A stretch of 64,000 nucleotides of DNA from the NCBI RefSeq assembly GCF_003003265.1, contig NZ_PVTL01000007.1:124001-188000 (forward strand), read 5' to 3'. A program made the position numbers and the translations under genes. Source of the stretch: Glaciihabitans tibetensis (lineage in GTDB: Bacteria > Actinomycetota > Actinomycetes > Actinomycetales > Microbacteriaceae). Shown in pieces: positions 60,793-64,000 of this stretch (positions are counted from its first letter, which is position 1; the number at the start of each line of letters is the position of its first letter). The notes under the pieces were generated by a model. It was not told the DNA's origin. It searched no databases and saw only the letters and a program-made list of their open reading frames with translations.

Positions 60793-62463
60793 TCAGGCGC
60801 GCGGGTCGGGAATCGCGGCCAGAAGCTCGCGGGTGTATTCGTGCTGGGCGTTCTCGAAGATCTGCTCCGGGGTGCCGGTCTCCACGATCCTGCCGCGGCG
60901 CATCACGTGCACGATGTCGCTCACCTGCCGCACCACCGCGAGGTCGTGGCTGATGAAGAGGTAGCTCAGTCCCATCTGCTCCTGCAGCTCGGTGAGCAGG
61001 TCGAGAATCTGGGCCTGCACCAGAACGTCGAGGGCAGACACCGCCTCGTCGAGCACAATCAGCTCGGGTTCCAGAGCGAGCGCACGGGCGATCGCCACCC
61101 GCTGCCGCTGCCCGCCGGAGAGCTCGTGCGGGTGACGGTCGAGCAGTGCCAGCGGAAGGGCGACCTGGTCGGCGAGCTGCTCCACCCGGGTGCGCTGCTG
61201 TTGGCGGGTGCCAATTTTATGCACCACCAGCGGTTCGCCGATGGTGGCGCCGACGGTGTACAGCGGGTCGAGCGACGCAAACGGGTTCTGGAACACCGGC
61301 TGCACCTTGCGGGTGAACGCGAATCGTTCCGCCCGCGAGTGGGACGCGATGTCGCTTCCGCCGTGTTCGATGCGTCCGGAGGTAGGTTTCTCCAACCCGA
61401 GTACCAGCCGGGCCGTTGTCGACTTGCCCGACCCGCTTTCCCCAACGATCGCGACGGTGTGCCCGCGCGGAATACTGAATCGCGAATCATCCACCGCAAC
61501 AAAGGCGCGCTTGGGACTCCAGGTGCTGTCGCGAACTTGGTACTCCTTGGACAGCCCGTGCACCGTGATCACATCTCCAACGGCGCTCTCGTGGCGGCGG
61601 CGCGAGGTGGGACGGTGGCTGGTGAGGCTGGGTGCCGCGGCGAGCAGCCGGCGGGTGTACTCGTGTTGGGGATTTTCCAGAATCTGCCGGGCCGGACCGT
61701 GCTCGACGATGTCGCCGCGGAACATCACCAGCACCTCGTCTGCACGCTCGGCGGCGAGCCCGAGATCGTGGGTGATCAGAATCACGGAGGTGCCCATCCG
61801 TGCGGTGAGCTCGGCCAGCTGGTCGAGCACCTGGCGCTGCACGGTGACGTCGAGGGCGGAGGTAGGCTCGTCGGCGATCAGCAGGCGCGGCTCACACGCC
61901 AGGCCCATGGCGATGAGTACCCGCTGGCGCATGCCGCCGGAGAACTCGTGCGGAAACTGGCGAAAGCGGCGTTCCGGCTCGGGGATGCCCACCATGGTGA
62001 GCAGTTCAATCGCGCGGGCCTTCGCCGCAGCGCCCTTGGCGAGGCCGTGAGTTTCGAGAACCTCGGTGATCTGTTTACCGATGCGTAACACCGGGTCGAG
62101 GTTTGACATCGGATCCTGTGGCACCAGGCCGATACCGGCGCCACGCACGGCCCTCATCTGCGCTGCGGTCACCCGGGTCAGGTCAACGCCCTCGAACAGT
62201 ACCTCGCCGGTGGCGATAGTGGCGTTCGGGGCCAGCAGGCGATTAATCGCCGCCGCGAGGGTGGACTTGCCCGAGCCCGACTCGCCAACGATGGCCAGGG
62301 TGCGGCCGGCATGTAAATCGAGTGAGGCGTTGCGCACGGCGGTGAATTCGCCTGCCCGCGTACTGAAACTGACTGTCAGGTCGCGCACCCGCAGTAGCGG
62401 CTGGCCCAGGTTGGCCTCTGTGGTGCGGGGACGCGCGTCGATGAGTACGTTTTTATCGGACAT
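60793..62463 (-). CDS. Double ABC importer ATPase (DppD-DppF fusion)
   Basis: 556 aa with two nucleotide-binding domains. NBD1 (about 20-280): GESGSGKST, signature FSGGMRQRVLIAMGL, Walker B LLIADEPTSALD, and the peptide-transporter extension PEPERRFRQFPHEFSGG. NBD2 (about 300-556): GESGSGKSTTARLVLGL, LSGGQRQRVAIARAL, LIVLDEAVSALDV and the late HVMRRGRIVETGTPEQIF. The walker B Glu of NBD2 is present, with Ala in place of the usual Pro. It is the only ATPase for the convergent permeases. It sits 47 bases behind the Lrp gene on the same strand, so it may be expressed under Lrp rather than with the permeases. Confidence 0.93.
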   Translation of the reverse strand: MSDKNVLIDARPRTTEANLGQPLLRVRDLTVSFSTRAGEFTAVRNASLDLHAGRTLAIVGESGSGKSTLAAAINRLLAPNATIATGEVLFEGVDLTRVTAAQMRAVRGAGIGLVPQDPMSNLDPVLRIGKQITEVLETHGLAKGAAAKARAIELLTMVGIPEPERRFRQFPHEFSGGMRQRVLIAMGLACEPRLLIADEPTSALDVTVQRQVLDQLAELTARMGTSVILITHDLGLAAERADEVLVMFRGDIVEHGPARQILENPQHEYTRRLLAAAPSLTSHRPTSRRRHESAVGDVITVHGLSKEYQVRDSTWSPKRAFVAVDDSRFSIPRGHTVAIVGESGSGKSTTARLVLGLEKPTSGRIEHGGSDIASHSRAERFAFTRKVQPVFQNPFASLDPLYTVGATIGEPLVVHKIGTRQQQRTRVEQLADQVALPLALLDRHPHELSGGQRQRVAIARALALEPELIVLDEAVSALDVLVQAQILDLLTELQEQMGLSYLFISHDLAVVRQVSDIVHVMRRGRIVETGTPEQIFENAQHEYTRELLAAIPDPRA

Positions 62464-62510
62464 GCGACCAAAATAAATCCCGCGCGTTTCTCCTGATCGC
62501 TCAGGGTGTT

Positions 62511-62993
62511 TCAGTCACGTAAATTCTGGTGATGCTCGAACATCAGGCTGGTGCGGGTGGAAGCAACCGAGGTGTGCGCCGACAGGTTGTTCACCACAAA
62601 CTGGCGCAGGTGGTCGGAGTCTCGGGTGGCGACGTGAACCACAAAGTCTTCGGACCCACCGAGGAAAAACACCTGCACCACCTCGGGCAGCTCCCGCATT
62701 TCTTCGGAGAAGGCAGCGATCGCCTGCCGGGCGCCCACCCTGATGTTGATGCTGATCAGCGCTTCCAAACCGAGCCCGAGGGCGCGAGGGCTGATGTCGG
62801 CGTGGAAGCCGCGAATCACTCCCCGCGCGACCAGCGACCGCACCCGGGCCAGGCAGGTGGATGCCGCGATGCCGACGGTCGCCGCCAGTGTCGCGTTGGG
62901 TATCCGCGCGTCGGCGCTGAGCAGCCGCACAATCTGGCCGTCGATCTCGTCCAGAGCGCCTACCGACCGAACGATCTCCGCTTCTGACACCAT
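62511..62993 (-). CDS. Lrp/AsnC family regulator (AldR-like)
   Basis: 160 aa from ATG 62993, with an AGCGGAG ribosome site; the frame is open another 84 codons. N-terminal AsnC-type HTH: LDEIDGQIVRLLSADARIPNATLAATVGIAASTCLARVRSLVARGVI. RAM ligand domain: LEALISINIRVGARQAI... and VQVFFLGGSEDFVVHVATRD. It is divergent from alanine dehydrogenase, the same layout as the mycobacterial AldR-ald pair, so it probably controls ald in response to amino acids, and perhaps the ATPase gene behind it. Confidence 0.92.
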   Translation of the reverse strand: MVSEAEIVRSVGALDEIDGQIVRLLSADARIPNATLAATVGIAASTCLARVRSLVARGVIRGFHADISPRALGLGLEALISINIRVGARQAIAAFSEEMRELPEVVQVFFLGGSEDFVVHVATRDSDHLRQFVVNNLSAHTSVASTRTSLMFEHHQNLRD

Positions 62994-63008
62994 TTCTCCG
63001 CTCTCAAA

Positions 63009-63018
63009 TGAATATTCA
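63009..63018. promoter_or_regulatory. Palindrome in the lrp-ald gap
   Basis: TGAATATTCA, a perfect 10-base AT-rich palindrome 16 bases upstream of the lrp ATG. It resembles Lrp-type half sites and is a candidate autoregulation site. Confidence 0.45.
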
Positions 63019-63152
63019 CAAACCATATGGCGTTGCTGCCGAATTATCCGCGGTTGAAATCTAGCTGTAACGAATCGATCCCACGCTAGAGCCACGTCGT
63101 TCGCTCCAGCCAATGCTCGAGCTACCTCTCCAGACCTTGAATGGATCACCCC

Positions 63153-64000
63153 ATGCGCATCGGTATCCCCACTGAAATCAAAAACAACGAAAACCGCGTC
63201 GCCATTACCCCGGCGGGAGTGCACGAGCTGGTGCGCCGCGGTCACGAGGTGCTGATCGAGGCCGCGGCCGGGGTGGGCTCACGAATTTCGGACCAACAGT
63301 TCGTCGCCGCCGGCGCTTCCATCGCCGCGACCGCCGACGAGGTGTGGGCTGCCGCCGACCTGCTGCTCAAGGTGAAGGAGCCGATCGCCGAGGAATACCC
63401 GCGCCTGCGCCGCGATCAGATTTTGTTCACCTACCTGCACCTCGCTGCCTCCCGCCCCTGCACCGACGCGCTGCTGGCCGCCGGAACCACGGCGATCGCG
63501 TACGAAACTGTGCAGCTGGCCGACCGTTCGCTGCCGTTGCTGTCTCCGATGAGTGAGGTCGCCGGGCGTTTGGCAGCCCAGGTCGGGGCCACGCAGCTGA
63601 TGAGTTCAGCGGGTGGCCCCGGCATTTTGATGGGTGGGGTTGCCGGAACCCCCAAGGCGAAGGTGGTGGTGATCGGGGGCGGTGTTGCCGGCGAGCACGC
63701 TGCGGCGAACGCCCTGGGTATGCAGGCGGATGTCACGATCGTTGACATGTCGATTCCGCGCCTGCGTGAGCTGGAGGTTCGCTTCGGCGGCCAGGTCTCC
63801 ACCCGGGTGTCCACCGCGTTCAACATTGCCGAACTAATGCGTGATGCCGACCTGGTCATCGGCTCGGTGCTTATCCCCGGAGCGCAGGCGCCGAAACTGG
63901 TCACCGACGCGATGGTGGCAACGATGAAGCCGGGCAGCGTGCTGGTCGACATCGCGATCGACCAGGGTGGGTGCTTCGAAAACAGCCGCCCAACCACCCA
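63153..64000 (+). CDS. ald: Alanine dehydrogenase (3' end outside window)
   Basis: 282 codons visible, running off the window edge. MRIGIPTEIKNNENRVAITPAGVHEL, LLKVKEPIAEEYPRLRRDQ, FTYLHLAASRPCTDAL and the NAD-binding GGVAGTPKAKVVVIGGGVAGEHAA are diagnostic, with catalytic Lys in VKEP and His in YLHLAA. It interconverts alanine and pyruvate plus ammonia. ATG 63141 in frame is an alternative start 4 codons upstream. Divergent from the Lrp gene. Confidence 0.96.
   Translation, partial: MRIGIPTEIKNNENRVAITPAGVHELVRRGHEVLIEAAAGVGSRISDQQFVAAGASIAATADEVWAAADLLLKVKEPIAEEYPRLRRDQILFTYLHLAASRPCTDALLAAGTTAIAYETVQLADRSLPLLSPMSEVAGRLAAQVGATQLMSSAGGPGILMGGVAGTPKAKVVVIGGGVAGEHAAANALGMQADVTIVDMSIPRLRELEVRFGGQVSTRVSTAFNIAELMRDADLVIGSVLIPGAQAPKLVTDAMVATMKPGSVLVDIAIDQGGCFENSRPTT

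Overview
High-GC chromosomal DNA from an actinobacterium, most likely the order Micrococcales and probably Microbacteriaceae. This is an inference from the GC-rich codons, frequent GTG starts, a class Ib nrdHIEF operon with a mycobacterium-like NrdE, a DUF222/HNH (13E12-type) gene, a fused CydDC exporter and SHOCT/DUF6325 proteins. No taxonomic search was run. I see no rRNA, tRNA, CRISPR array, prophage or insertion sequence. The window holds 54 protein genes; the first (cydDC) and last (ald) are cut by the window edges.

Layout. 1-17.5 kb: fused CydDC exporter, DUF72 protein, SRPBCC protein, class A PASTA penicillin-binding protein, Ser/Thr kinase, universal stress protein, DUF222 HNH protein, APC permease, alpha/beta hydrolase, VOC protein, and a DrrAB-like ABC exporter divergent from a WYL regulator. 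17.5-21.7 kb: nrdHIEF with two NrdR-like boxes and three near-perfect DnaA boxes upstream. 21.7-29.1 kb: small membrane/SHOCT/DUF6325 proteins, a GAP-family protein and a large MalT-like LuxR regulator. 29.2-32.6 kb: molybdate operon (HTH-TOBE regulator, modA, modB, modC). 32.7-44.1 kb: AlkC-like protein, AdhE, DUF4349 lipoprotein, hydrolase, two aldo/keto reductases, MFS, GNAT and thiolase. 44.1-51.8 kb: hydrolase, CPBP protease with divergent TetR, membrane protein with overlapping GntR, HrpA helicase. 51.9-64 kb: aldo/keto reductases and a Bcr/CflA-type MFS, a TetR, a class III aminotransferase, a peptide/opine-type ABC importer whose double ATPase lies on the opposite strand behind an Lrp regulator, and alanine dehydrogenase.

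Four patterns run through the window. (1) Many genes carry short unrelated tandem repeats, mostly in linkers, loops or termini. Those inside genes have periods of 12, 15 or 18 bp, whereas non-coding ones have periods such as 11, 14, 16 and 19; several run through a stop codon or duplicate a start codon. (2) Many first genes have a -10-like hexamer ending exactly 6 (sometimes 7) bases before the start codon, which indicates leaderless mRNAs. (3) Local operators can be read for several regulators: a GGACGC-type motif in three promoters around the TetR at 55 kb, paired GAATAC/GTATTC palindromes between CPBP and its TetR, and AGCACAA repeats before the GntR operon. (4) DosR/DevR-like boxes precede the universal stress gene and adhE, suggesting a shared low-oxygen response.

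The best candidate for an undescribed functional system is the 54-64 kb locus. A TetR-controlled aminotransferase/reductase/efflux group is joined to a dedicated importer and to Lrp/alanine dehydrogenase. It looks like uptake and transamination of an amine or peptide-like compound. The substrate cannot be read from sequence.
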